Positions 1 to 7,721 of a stretch of DNA of 64,000 nucleotides are shown here, in pieces. Both the position numbers and the translations under genes were made by a program. The DNA is from Arcobacteraceae bacterium (GTDB lineage: Bacteria; Campylobacterota; Campylobacteria; Campylobacterales; Arcobacteraceae), in the NCBI GenBank assembly GCA_028375605.1, contig JAONGR010000001.1, forward strand, positions 1 to 64,000, read 5' to 3'. The notes under the pieces were generated by a model that made no database searches, had not been told where the DNA came from, and saw only the letters and a list, made by a program, of their open reading frames with translations. Within the stretch, counting starts at the first letter, position 1. Each line of letters starts with the position of its first letter.

Positions 1-2
1 AT

Positions 3-413
3 AAAGAAATACCGCTTACTAAATTCATGCAACTAAAAATACAAGAATATAATGATAATAAACTAATAACTACAGCCCCATTAGATGTAAATATAAATGA
101 TAAAGGGACAGCTTTTGGTGGAAGTCTAAGTACAATTACTATTATATCTTCATGGAGTCTTTGTTGGCTTGTATCTCAAGAACTTGGATTTGATAGTAAA
201 AATATTGTTGTAATTAAAAATGAAAACAGATACTTAAAGCCTGTTACTCAAAATATTATTTGTCATACGATAAAACCACATAAAGAAGAGATACAAATTT
301 TAAAAGAAAAATTAGAAAAAAAAGGAAGTGCTTCACTCAATATCAAATCTCAGATTATTGAAAATGGTGAAGTATGTGTAGAGTTTGAAGGTGTTTATGT
401 CATCAAACTCTAA
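3..413 (+). CDS. YiiD C-terminal-type thioesterase, 5' end outside window
   Basis: Hotdog-fold putative thioesterase of the YiiD_C family (PF09500 type). The first in-window ATG is at 27, but the frame is open to the window edge and the residues before it (KEIPLTKF) match the usual family start 'IPLTK.M', so the true start probably lies upstream. The conserved segment GTAFGGSL at about residues 28-35 after the ATG is the hotdog helix start expected for acyl-CoA or acyl-ACP binding. Family members are about 140-150 residues, so only a few residues are missing. The substrate is unknown. It converges on the next gene with a 6-bp gap. Confidence 0.72.
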   Translation, partial: KEIPLTKFMQLKIQEYNDNKLITTAPLDVNINDKGTAFGGSLSTITIISSWSLCWLVSQELGFDSKNIVVIKNENRYLKPVTQNIICHTIKPHKEEIQILKEKLEKKGSASLNIKSQIIENGEVCVEFEGVYVIKL

Positions 414-419
414 TATTTA

Positions 420-845
420 TTATTGACCTCTAGCTATAAGTACACCAAAGAAAGGGATAATAAATACCAATAATAATTGCATTCTTATTAACATAATAAT
501 TACTTTTGGCATTTTAATAAACTCTTCTGTACCTTTTTTACTTTTTCGTAAAAATAGGGTAGGATAAATAGCTAGTAAAATCACAACTAAAAAGAGTGTC
601 AATTTAATATGAAAATCTTTATTACTCAAATAAAAACTTACATCTTTTCCTACTCCTAGTAACAATACTAAACCAGCAACTAAAGTTAGGACTATACTAA
701 TCCAATAAATCACATCAAGAAATACTATTTTTTTTAACTCTTGTTTTGTTATCTCAGGAGAGATTATCAAATGTTGCATAACCAATGTAGCACTTACACT
801 CATAATTCCAATAAAATGGATATATCTAAAAATTAACTCTGTCAT
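420..845 (-). CDS. DUF2214-like small integral membrane protein
   Basis: A 141-residue protein with four hydrophobic segments (about 5-27, 43-65, 80-98 and 117-138), a short polar N-terminus and a basic loop (LRKSKKG, about 100-106). Length and topology fit the predicted membrane family DUF2214, whose function is not established. The histidine at position 10 in the first segment (FRYIHFIGI) is typical of that family and of CopD/HemJ-like four-helix proteins, so haem or metal contact is possible but unproven. No operon partner: it converges with the thioesterase and diverges from the TRAP protein. Confidence 0.55.
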   Translation of the reverse strand: MTELIFRYIHFIGIMSVSATLVMQHLIISPEITKQELKKIVFLDVIYWISIVLTLVAGLVLLLGVGKDVSFYLSNKDFHIKLTLFLVVILLAIYPTLFLRKSKKGTEEFIKMPKVIIMLIRMQLLLVFIIPFFGVLIARGQ

Positions 846-987
846 TTTTCACCTTAGTCTCTTTAAATAAAGAAATTTTTTATAACAATATCTTATTTTT
901 ACTTTTAAAACTATTGTTTTTTTGTATTAGTTATGAAATATTTTAGTACGCAATAGATATAATTCATTTTATTTATAAAGGAATATT

Positions 988-2058
988 ATGAAAAAACTAC
1001 TAAAAACAATTTTACTACTATCTACTACTATGTTACTTACTGTTCATGCATCTGAAAATAAAACAGTAAAATGGAAACTTGCCATGTCTTGGCCAAAATC
1101 ACTTACACCTATCAGTACAGTGCCATTAAGAGTTTCATCTTTAGTTAAAGAGATGACAAATGGAAAATTTATTATTAAAGTTCATGGGAAAAATACACAT
1201 AAAGCACCATTAGGAATATTGGACATGGTAAAAAACAATATTTATGAAATGGGAAATACTAGCTCTTACTATTATAAAGGTCAAGATATCGCTACAACTT
1301 TACTAACAACAGCACCTTTTGGACTTAACAATGCAGAACAATACGGTTGGTATTATTATGGAGGAGGAGAAGAACTTACCAAAAAAGTATACGATAAGTT
1401 TGGAATCGATTCTTATCCTGCTGGAAATACTGGAGTACAAATGGGAGGTTGGTTCAAAAAAGAGATAAAAAATCTAAATGATTTGCAAGGTCTCAAAATG
1501 AGAATCCCAGGTCTAGCAGGAGAGGTATTATCTAAACTTGGTGTAAATGTTACAAACATACCTGCAGGAGAATTATATACAGCGTTAGATAGAGGAACAA
1601 TTGATGCAGCAGAATTTGTCAATCCAGGTCTTGATATAAAGATGGGATTTCATAAAATTGCACCTTATTATTATACAGGATGGCAAGAACCAGCAGCTGA
1701 AATGCATTTTTTTGTAAATCAAAAAGCATTTAATAAACTTCCTCAAACATACAAAACTATTTTAAAAGTAGCAATGAAAGTTGCTACTTCAGAGATGAAT
1801 ACAGCCTATTTCAATGCTAATGTTGAGGCATGGAAACAAATGAAAACAGAATTTCCAAATATAAAAATCAAAACATTTCCAGATGAAGTATTAATAGCAA
1901 TGAAAAAATCTACAGATGAAGTGATTGCAAAGTATTCAAAAGATAGTCCCCTATTTAAAGAGATTTATAAATCACAACAAAACTATCTAAAAAAAGCTAG
2001 AGAATGGACAAAGATATCAGAATACAAATATATTACTACATCAAATAGTTTAAAATAA
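988..2058 (+). CDS. TRAP transporter substrate-binding protein (DctP/TakP type)
   Basis: Periplasmic solute receptor of a tripartite ATP-independent transporter. Residues 1-22 are a clear signal peptide ending in VHA. The mature 334 residues carry the DctP core, including the GLKMRIPG segment whose arginine normally grips the substrate carboxylate, and AEFVNPGLD, which resembles the metal and 2-oxoacid pocket of TakP-type receptors. Its length of 356 matches the 2-oxo monocarboxylate/mannitol-type subfamily. A good Shine-Dalgarno (AAAGGAATATT) precedes ATG 988. No DctQ or DctM membrane subunits lie nearby, so it is an orphan here and its partners must be elsewhere. Substrate not assigned. Confidence 0.85.
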   Translation: MKKLLKTILLLSTTMLLTVHASENKTVKWKLAMSWPKSLTPISTVPLRVSSLVKEMTNGKFIIKVHGKNTHKAPLGILDMVKNNIYEMGNTSSYYYKGQDIATTLLTTAPFGLNNAEQYGWYYYGGGEELTKKVYDKFGIDSYPAGNTGVQMGGWFKKEIKNLNDLQGLKMRIPGLAGEVLSKLGVNVTNIPAGELYTALDRGTIDAAEFVNPGLDIKMGFHKIAPYYYTGWQEPAAEMHFFVNQKAFNKLPQTYKTILKVAMKVATSEMNTAYFNANVEAWKQMKTEFPNIKIKTFPDEVLIAMKKSTDEVIAKYSKDSPLFKEIYKSQQNYLKKAREWTKISEYKYITTSNSLK

Positions 2059-2062
2059 CGTA

Positions 2063-2710
2063 ATGACTACTTGGAATAAAATTATTCAAAAAGAAAAAGA
2101 GAAAGGGTATTATAAACTTTTAAACGAGTTTATACAAAAGAGATATAAGGAAACTAAAGTTTATCCGCCAAAAGATAAAATATTTTTAGCTTTTGAGTTA
2201 ACATCTTATGAAAATTTAAAAGTTGTTATTTTAGGACAAGATCCTTATCATCAACCAAAGCAAGCTCAAGGGCTTGCTTTTTCTACACCTAGTGAGCTTA
2301 AAAATCCACCTTCAATGGTAAATATATTAAAAGAGGTACATTCTGATATAGGAAATTCTTTATGTGATGATGGTGATTTAACACCTTGGGCAAAACAAGG
2401 TGTATTACTTATCAATACAGTATTAACTGTAGAAGATAGTTCTGCTAACTCTCATAAGAAAAAAGGCTGGGAAACTTTTACTGATAATATCATTAAATAT
2501 ATTTCAGAAAATAATAAAGATGTCATCTTTATTTTATGGGGAGCACCTGCTATTAAAAAAACTAAAATCATTGATGAAACAAAACATCATATTTTAACAT
2601 CACCTCATCCTAGCCCACTTTCTTCATACCGTGGTTTTTTTGGTTGTCAGCATTTTTCAAAATCTAATGCAATTTTAAAATCACTAGGTAAAAAAGAAAT
2701 ACAGTGGTAA
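2063..2710 (+). CDS. ung: Uracil-DNA glycosylase, family 1
   Basis: Removes uracil from DNA in base excision repair. Both hallmark motifs are intact: GQDPYH with catalytic Asp60 and HPSPLS with His182 in the minor-groove loop. LINTVLTVE (around 117-125) gives the expected uracil-pocket segment. At 215 residues it is a normal family 1 enzyme. It starts four bases after the TRAP receptor stop with no strong Shine-Dalgarno, so translation may be coupled to the upstream gene although the functions are unrelated. It overlaps the following membrane protein by 7 bases. Confidence 0.96.
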   Translation: MTTWNKIIQKEKEKGYYKLLNEFIQKRYKETKVYPPKDKIFLAFELTSYENLKVVILGQDPYHQPKQAQGLAFSTPSELKNPPSMVNILKEVHSDIGNSLCDDGDLTPWAKQGVLLINTVLTVEDSSANSHKKKGWETFTDNIIKYISENNKDVIFILWGAPAIKKTKIIDETKHHILTSPHPSPLSSYRGFFGCQHFSKSNAILKSLGKKEIQW

Positions 2711-3264
2711 ATTTTTATAACTCTATTGATTTAATATTTATTATAGCTATTATTTTATTGACAAAAATAAGTTATGAAAAAAGAATATATATCAAAATAT
2801 TTGAATATTTTAAAATATTTATGGCAATCACTTTAAGTGCTAAACTTGCAGGATATACAGCTATTTTTTTACAAAAATTTCTTATTACTAAAGCAGATAC
2901 ATATACTACACTTATTTTGATATCTTTTGTTGTAAATATTCTTATACTTTATTTTGGATGGAAATATATTTTTGCATTTTCAAATAAATTTATGCAAAAT
3001 ACAAAAGTCAGAACTTTTTTCGCAAAGATGTTTACTTTTCTCGAAGTAGTAACTATGCTTACTTTCTCTCTCTATATACTTATGCAACTTTATATAAGTA
3101 AAGCATACTTATATAAAACTATGAAAAAAAGTTATACATATCCAAAAATAGAAAAATTTTATAATAGTTTTTTAAATGATGATTTTGTAAATATGATTTT
3201 AAATTCTGATACAGGTACAAATCATAAAGAGATTATATTTAAGAGCTTTAAAAATAGTTTTTAA
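2704..3264 (+). CDS. CvpA-like membrane protein, hypothetical
   Basis: A 186-residue protein starting at GTG 2704, overlapping the ung stop by 7 bases, which implies coupled translation. Hydrophobic segments lie at about 5-20, 34-56, 67-89 and 109-130, followed by a hydrophilic tail of about 55 residues ending at 186. The layout of four membrane helices followed by a soluble tail resembles CvpA-family proteins, but I see no diagnostic motif, so this is a layout comparison only. Codon use looks like its neighbours. Function unknown. Confidence 0.55.
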   Translation: MVNFYNSIDLIFIIAIILLTKISYEKRIYIKIFEYFKIFMAITLSAKLAGYTAIFLQKFLITKADTYTTLILISFVVNILILYFGWKYIFAFSNKFMQNTKVRTFFAKMFTFLEVVTMLTFSLYILMQLYISKAYLYKTMKKSYTYPKIEKFYNSFLNDDFVNMILNSDTGTNHKEIIFKSFKNSF

Positions 3265-3266
3265 TC

Positions 3267-3296
3267 TTAAAGTCACCACCTTACAAGTGACTTTAA
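3267..3296. repeat. Perfect 10-bp inverted repeat (possible terminator)
   Basis: TTAAAGTCAC at 3267-3276 and GTGACTTTAA at 3287-3296 are exact reverse complements separated by 10 bases, just after the stop of the upstream membrane gene. There is no downstream T tract on either strand, so it is a weak intrinsic terminator or an mRNA 3'-end hairpin. The rest of the gap to 3433 is AT-rich with nothing else I can support. Confidence 0.5.
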
Positions 3297-3433
3297 AGAC
3301 GACGTACTCAATTAAACTTTAGGGGAAAATTGATATTACGTTTTGTGGCGTATATAAATTATACTTAATAATGGTTAATTATAATTTATTTTTAATTTTA
3401 ATATTTAAATTTAATATTTATTTTATATATCTC

Positions 3434-3823
3434 TTAGAGTTGTAGGTTTCGCATAAAATTTGAAGCTATGTTTTCTGCTCGTGTTTTAAAAATAATTCCA
3501 AGTTCTGGTTCATATAAAGTATCGATCACTTGAAAAAACATCACCATCCATTCTCCAAATTTTTCTCTACTTAATGGTAAATCAAAATGTGCTCTCATTG
3601 GATTACCTTGATACTCAGTATCTTGCAAACCAATCATACACCAAAATTTTGTTAAAATTACGATATGCTCTTGCCAATGGTCATTATTAATATCATCACC
3701 TAGTTTATCTTTAAAAACTTTTGCTACTTCACCATCTTCTTTTAGAATTTTTGTATAAAATGTGATAACCATCTCATTTATGTTTTCTTTTGTTATAGTA
3801 TTGTGTTTTGTACTGAATGTCAT
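3434..3823 (-). CDS. Group III truncated haemoglobin
   Basis: A 129-residue 2-on-2 globin. The proximal haem ligand is His79 in the PMRAHFDLPLS segment, the signature of group III truncated globins, followed by the FGEWMVMF G-helix start. The N-terminal FYTKILKE corresponds to the B helix with the usual aromatic pair. Campylobacter Ctb is the studied relative and modulates oxygen or nitric oxide handling in microaerophiles, which suggests an analogous role. It stands alone and is divergent from the next gene, with no NssR-type regulator nearby. Confidence 0.9.
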   Translation of the reverse strand: MTFSTKHNTITKENINEMVITFYTKILKEDGEVAKVFKDKLGDDINNDHWQEHIVILTKFWCMIGLQDTEYQGNPMRAHFDLPLSREKFGEWMVMFFQVIDTLYEPELGIIFKTRAENIASNFMRNLQL

Positions 3824-3930
3824 TGTTATTCTTTCATTTGAATTTTATAATGCCGATTATAAATGAATAAGTTTAAAACAAATTTATATGATATAATTAC
3901 TCATTAAAAAAAGTAAACTAGTGAGTAAAG

Positions 3931-4560
3931 ATGAATTTAGAAAAATTAAAAGACTTAGAATCAGAGTTTTTAGAAAGATATCCCCAAGGTTTTGAAGATG
4001 AATCCTTTTTCCCACAAATAAAAAAGTTTAATCCAGAAAAACTAGAAGAGTTTGCAAAAGAGGTACTTAAAAAAGAAAACTTTTCAAATCCAAATCTTCT
4101 TATCGAAGGTTTTTTTAAAACAATTCAAAAATCAGTTATGGTTTCGTTGTTTGACAAACTCAAATTAAAAGATGCCATTGCGTCATTAAACTCTTATGAG
4201 AAAGATATGCTTAGTATCGAAATATACGAACTATTATATGGAAATAAAAAAGAAGGATTTGAGGGATTAGTTGAATTCTTGGCTGAATATAAACTAGCAA
4301 AATGGACTATAGTAAGTGTAGCTCCATACTGTATAAATAGACATAGTGAATACTTTATCAAACCTACAACTACAAAAATGATAATCAAATATTTCGAACT
4401 TGATAATTGCATTTATAAACCAAAACCTAGCTTTGAGTTTTATGAAAACTATACTAAAGCGTTAGATAAAATGAAGTCAAATCTACATGATTCACTGACC
4501 TTTGATAATGTAGCATATACAAGCTTTTTAAAAATAGCAATTGAACTTTGTGAAGACTGA
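3931..4560 (+). CDS. Conserved hypothetical protein, soluble
   Basis: A 209-residue protein without signal peptide or membrane segment, rich in Lys, Glu and Phe and predicted mostly helical. I recognise no domain. Motif-like patches are RYPQGFEDESFFP near the N-terminus and VAPYCINRHSEYFIKP around residue 130. The start ATG 3931 has GTGAG a few bases upstream as a plausible ribosome site. It is monocistronic between the divergent globin gene and the copper operon, whose first ATG lies 52 bp after its stop. No function can be assigned from sequence. Confidence 0.6.
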   Translation: MNLEKLKDLESEFLERYPQGFEDESFFPQIKKFNPEKLEEFAKEVLKKENFSNPNLLIEGFFKTIQKSVMVSLFDKLKLKDAIASLNSYEKDMLSIEIYELLYGNKKEGFEGLVEFLAEYKLAKWTIVSVAPYCINRHSEYFIKPTTTKMIIKYFELDNCIYKPKPSFEFYENYTKALDKMKSNLHDSLTFDNVAYTSFLKIAIELCED

Positions 4561-4612
4561 TTAACACTTAATTAACAGTGACACTATATAATTAAAAAAC
4601 AAAAGGAATATT

Positions 4613-5086
4613 ATGAAAAAACTACTCACTATAGCGCTTTTCAGTGCTTCAACATTATTGGCTTCAAACATTGAAATTACAGATGCTTATGTAAGAGCAA
4701 CACCACCAGGTCTTCCTAACTCTGCTGCTTTTATGACAATAAAAAACACTACTTCTAAAAATAGAGCGGTAGTAAAAGCATCTTCAACAATTGCAAAAGC
4801 CGTAGAACTTCATACTCATGATATGAAAAATGGTGTGATGAAAATGTACCAAGTTCCTCAAATAGTAGTTCCGAAAAAAGAAACTGTTTCACTTAAACCA
4901 GGTGGATATCATGTTATGTTTATTGGGCTAAAACATCCTCTAAAATCTGGAGAAAATGTTACATTTACTTTAAAGTTTGCAAATGGAGAAACAAAAACTA
5001 TTACAGCTCCTATAAAAACTGTAATGAGTGGGATGAATCATAAAAATATGGATCATAGTAAAATGCACCATAATATGAAACACTAA
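4613..5086 (+). CDS. PCu(A)C-family periplasmic copper chaperone
   Basis: Delivers Cu(I) in the periplasm, usually for assembly of the CuA or CuB site of haem-copper oxidases. Signal peptide 1-17 ends LLA-S. The canonical ligand spacing is exact: His67-x10-Met78-x21-His100-x-Met102. The C-terminal 20 residues (about 137-157) form a His/Met-rich tail with repeated NH(K)NMDH and KMHHNM patterns, an added metal-binding sequence beyond the core domain. It is first of a three-gene operon with a FixH-like protein and SCO, a coherent copper-insertion set. AAAGGAATATT upstream of ATG 4613 is a good ribosome site. Confidence 0.92.
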   Translation: MKKLLTIALFSASTLLASNIEITDAYVRATPPGLPNSAAFMTIKNTTSKNRAVVKASSTIAKAVELHTHDMKNGVMKMYQVPQIVVPKKETVSLKPGGYHVMFIGLKHPLKSGENVTFTLKFANGETKTITAPIKTVMSGMNHKNMDHSKMHHNMKH

Positions 5087-5092
5087 CTCGAA

Positions 5093-5587
5093 GTGAACTC
5101 TTCAGAAGAAAAAAAAGATGATATAAAAAGTACGATACTTGCTATTGGTATTGTACTTGTAGTAGTTGTAGGCTATTTTTTAATAGACTTCAATGCTCTG
5201 TATCAGTCATTTAAAGGTGAAGCAAAATTCATCACACAAGAAAAAAGCTGTGATTTACATAATTCAGCATGTAAAATAACAATCCAAGACGACACTACTT
5301 TTGAACTAGATATCTCACCAAAATCAATACCACTTATGGAAGAGATGAAATTTTCTATCAAAAGTAACAATCCAAACTTAGAAAACTTAAAACTCAATAT
5401 TTATGCTACAAATATGTTTATGGGTGATTTTAACCTTCCTATTAAAAATCTCGGCAATGGTAACTATGAAGCTATAGGTACATTACCTACCTGTCCTGTT
5501 GGAGATATGCAATGGAATGCAGAAATCAGAATAGAAAAAATAGATAAAACTATTGGAGCTAGATTCCAATTTAAAACGGATATATAA
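5093..5587 (+). CDS. Membrane-anchored FixH/YtkA-like periplasmic protein
   Basis: GTG start at 5093, six bases after the chaperone stop, and directly abutting the SCO start. One N-terminal membrane helix (about 14-34) is followed by a periplasmic beta-rich domain of about 125 residues. Two features suggest metal work: a CDLHNSAC pair of cysteines near residues 53-60 and a late GTLPTCPVGDMQW segment with Cys and Met. The pattern of anchored Ig-like domain in a copper operon resembles FixH/YtkA-like proteins, which accompany cbb3 oxidase assembly, but that assignment is inferred from context and fold rather than a definitive motif. Confidence 0.6.
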   Translation: MNSSEEKKDDIKSTILAIGIVLVVVVGYFLIDFNALYQSFKGEAKFITQEKSCDLHNSACKITIQDDTTFELDISPKSIPLMEEMKFSIKSNNPNLENLKLNIYATNMFMGDFNLPIKNLGNGNYEAIGTLPTCPVGDMQWNAEIRIEKIDKTIGARFQFKTDI

Positions 5588-6160
5588 ATGAATAATTTTT
5601 TTAAAATAATTGTTAGTATTTTAGTTGCAGTGATGTTAATCATAATCATCAAACCTTATGTAGATGACTATAAAGAACAAAAAAAATACGACTTTACGGT
5701 CAATAGTATAGATGGTAAAATAACAAAAGAGAGCTTTAAAGGAAAGGCTTTAGCTGTATACTTCGGTTATACCTATTGTCCCGATGTATGCCCTACTTCA
5801 CTTAGCTCGCTAGCAGCTGCGCTAAATGAATTTCCAAAAGAAAAAACAAAAGATTTCGTAGGACTTTTTATCAGTGTCGATCCAGATAGAGATACACCTA
5901 AAAATCTTAAAGCATACGCACAATACTTTCATCCTAATTTTCAAGGAGCTACATCTACTACAACAAATATAGATGATATAACTGCTCGATATAAATCATA
6001 CTATAAAAAAATAGAGCTAGAAAACTCTGCTATGGGATACTCTGTATCACATACATCATTTATCTATCTTTTTGATAAAGAGGGTAAGTTTAAAGCAAAA
6101 GTAGATCACTTTTCAGATCCTGCAAAAATTAAAGTTAGTTTAGAAGAGATTTTACAATAA
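5588..6160 (+). CDS. SCO1/SenC-family copper metallochaperone
   Basis: Membrane-anchored thioredoxin-fold protein that inserts copper or reduces cysteines of cytochrome oxidase. Helix 8-22 anchors it. The copper ligands are Cys64 and Cys68 in YCPDVCP and His155 in the SVSHTSF segment. SVDPDRDTP at about 96-104 is the family signature. The 190-residue length is normal. Its ATG directly follows the stop of the FixH-like gene. A strong hairpin follows the operon. Confidence 0.95.
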   Translation: MNNFFKIIVSILVAVMLIIIIKPYVDDYKEQKKYDFTVNSIDGKITKESFKGKALAVYFGYTYCPDVCPTSLSSLAAALNEFPKEKTKDFVGLFISVDPDRDTPKNLKAYAQYFHPNFQGATSTTTNIDDITARYKSYYKKIELENSAMGYSVSHTSFIYLFDKEGKFKAKVDHFSDPAKIKVSLEEILQ

Positions 6161-6167
6161 CTCAAAT

Positions 6168-6207
6168 ATATTAAAAAGAAATTTTACCTAATATTTCTTT
6201 TTAATAT
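6168..6207. terminator. Strong convergent terminator hairpin
   Basis: A perfect 15-bp inverted repeat, 6168-6182 against 6193-6207, with a 10-base loop. The right arm carries TTTCTTTTTAAT and the left arm its A-rich complement, so it can end transcription from both the copper operon and the convergent minus-strand gene whose stop codon lies inside the hairpin. Confidence 0.8.
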
Positions 6208-6583
6208 TAACTACATACGATTGTCTTCCATAACCATGCTTATTACACTTTGCCTCTACTTTAACTTTTGATACATTTTTTGGGATATTTATACCACATA
6301 AACCTCTTGTAAAAGGCTGTTCATTTACATGAGGATGGGCTAATATTCTTGTAGCTAAGGTATTACCTTTCATATCTGTTACTTTCCACTCATTTGCATA
6401 ATGATCCCAGCCTGTGTCGTTGTGTCTTACTGTTACATCAAAACAATAACTACCGTTAGCTCTTTGTGATGTCTTCACTTTTATCACTTGTGCATAGTCT
6501 AATGAAATAGAGGTTTTGGAAAAATCTGTTTTTGCAAAACATGAAATGGAAATGATTAGAAATATTGAAATTAATTTAGTCAT
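6188..6583 (-). CDS. Periplasmic conserved hypothetical protein
   Basis: A 131-residue secreted protein: signal peptide 1-17 ends CFA-K. The mature region contains distinctive blocks HNDTGWDHYANEW, TRILAHPHVNEQPFTRGLCGI and a late CNKHGYGR, giving several His and three Cys in the mature protein (one in SYCFDV, then GLCGI and CNKHG). These blocks look like a conserved small family, and the His/Cys content would suit metal or redox chemistry, but I know no function. It faces the copper operon across a shared terminator. Confidence 0.65.
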   Translation of the reverse strand: MTKLISIFLIISISCFAKTDFSKTSISLDYAQVIKVKTSQRANGSYCFDVTVRHNDTGWDHYANEWKVTDMKGNTLATRILAHPHVNEQPFTRGLCGINIPKNVSKVKVEAKCNKHGYGRQSYVVNIKKKY

Positions 6584-6639
6584 GATATATACTCTCTTTT
6601 TAAAATTGTTTTATTATACTTTAGTATTTCTAAAATACA

Positions 6640-7167
6640 TTAATTTATAAAGCCTATTCTTCTCGTACCCTCTTTAGCTTCACCTTGTATCTCATTCATA
6701 TTTGTTACAACTTGAACAACTTTTTGTAATAACTCTTTCGTTTTTTTATCTTCTGTTTCTAGCTTTTCTAGTCGTTTAATAATGTCAAAATATGGAACTG
6801 ATTGATTTTTCATCTTTACAAAAGTTCGCATAATTTGTTTTGTAACATCAACTGCAATACCACTTTTTAATACCGTTGCTAACATATAAACACCTTGTTC
6901 TGTAAAGGCATATGGCAATTTTCTAGTACCTCCCCAACTTGATGTCGCATTTTGCGACTTCAAGTTATCGAACTCCTCTTGCGTAAGCTGAAACATAAAA
7001 TCAATGTCAAATCGTTCTTTATTTCTTTTTACCTGTTCCATAAGTCGTCTTGTCTCAACTTGATAAAGCTCTGCCAAGTTTTTATCAATCATCACTTGTA
7101 TACCACGAATAACAAATATTTTATCATCTACTATTATATTTTCTAAAAGTTTTGAATCCTTTTCCAT
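6640..7167 (-). CDS. ORF6N-domain protein
   Basis: A 175-residue protein with an N-terminal ORF6N domain (about 8-105), a DNA-binding module shared with phage antirepressors. Signature stretches are VIDKNLAELY-like (MIDKNLAELYQVETRRL), RNKERFDIDFMFQLT and PYAFTEQGVYMLATVL. Residues 128-165 look like a coiled coil (KRLEKLETEDKKTKEL), and the end RRIGF is typical of the chromosomal family. Such genes are mobile and often solitary. The coding sequence contains an unusual palindrome described separately. Role unknown, probably DNA binding. Confidence 0.85.
   Translation of the reverse strand: MEKDSKLLENIIVDDKIFVIRGIQVMIDKNLAELYQVETRRLMEQVKRNKERFDIDFMFQLTQEEFDNLKSQNATSSWGGTRKLPYAFTEQGVYMLATVLKSGIAVDVTKQIMRTFVKMKNQSVPYFDIIKRLEKLETEDKKTKELLQKVVQVVTNMNEIQGEAKEGTRRIGFIN
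6936..6966. repeat. 31-nt hairpin inside the ORF6N gene
   Basis: AACTTGA (6936-6942) pairs with TCAAGTT (6960-6966) and GTCGCA (6944-6949) pairs with TGCGAC (6953-6958), with one T:T mismatch and a TTT loop. The 15-base core GTCGCATTTTGCGAC recurs exactly at 7281-7295, upstream of the same gene. It encodes the conserved KSQNATSS stretch. Confidence 0.75.
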
Positions 7168-7260
7168 TATGATACTCCCTAGTTTTATAGAAATATCATA
7201 TCGTTAAATTTTTGATTGATTTAAAAGTATTCCAGAATGCAATTTTAGGTTATTACAACA

Positions 7261-7326
7261 TGTGATAAGCTTTTAAACTGGTCGCATTTTGCGACTAGTT
7301 GAATTTATACTATTAAACTTATCACA
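7261..7326. promoter_or_regulatory. Nested palindromes upstream of the ORF6N gene
   Basis: TGTGATAAG (7261-7269) and CTTATCACA (7318-7326) are exact inverted repeats. Between them sits a hairpin with core GTCGCATTTTGCGAC (7281-7295), extending to 11 pairs with one G-T wobble. A further imperfect hairpin with a CATTTTG loop lies at 7319-7337. The gap 7168-7349 separates the antitoxin-like gene from the ORF6N gene on the minus strand, so these may be operators or leader RNA structures. Confidence 0.6.
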
Positions 7327-7349
7327 TTTTGAGATAAACTCATTTATTT

Positions 7350-7622
7350 CTACGCAATCGCTTTTAGTTTTACACCAAAAGAGTTAAGTACTTTTAAAAC
7401 TGTATCAAACTTCGGGCTTGAACCTTTTGCAAATGTTTTATATAAACTCTCTCGACCAAGTCCTGTATCTTTTGAAACTTGACTCATCCCTTTAGCTTTT
7501 GCTATGTGACCTATAGCACTTAATAACTCATTCATATCACCATCTTCTAAAACTTGAGAAAGATACTCTGCAATCATCTCTTTACTATCTAAGTATTGTG
7601 ATATATCAAAATCATTTGTCAT
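7350..7622 (-). CDS. HigA-like addiction-module antidote, toxin not seen
   Basis: A 90-residue protein of the 'probable addiction module antidote' family (TIGR02684 type). The N-terminus FDISQYLDS matches the family opening, and residues 35-90 hold an XRE-type helix-turn-helix: GMSQVSKDTGLGRESLYK. Partners in this family are HigB/RelE-like toxins encoded immediately upstream. Here the upstream side is occupied by the divergent HNH-like gene and no toxin-like frame is visible, so it looks like an orphan or degraded module. It could still regulate DNA nearby. Confidence 0.8.
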   Translation of the reverse strand: MTNDFDISQYLDSKEMIAEYLSQVLEDGDMNELLSAIGHIAKAKGMSQVSKDTGLGRESLYKTFAKGSSPKFDTVLKVLNSFGVKLKAIA

Positions 7623-7721
7623 CTTTTAGCTCCAAGATTAAAATTTATAAATTGTATCCTATAAGATACAATTTTGTCAAGTTTAGTCCGTAATTAAGTT
7701 TAATTGAGATATTCTAGTTTA

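Noticed and set aside
6640-7167. Prophage suggested by the ORF6N antirepressor-like domain
   Set aside because: No integrase, terminase, capsid or attachment repeats nearby, and neighbours are ordinary chromosomal genes.
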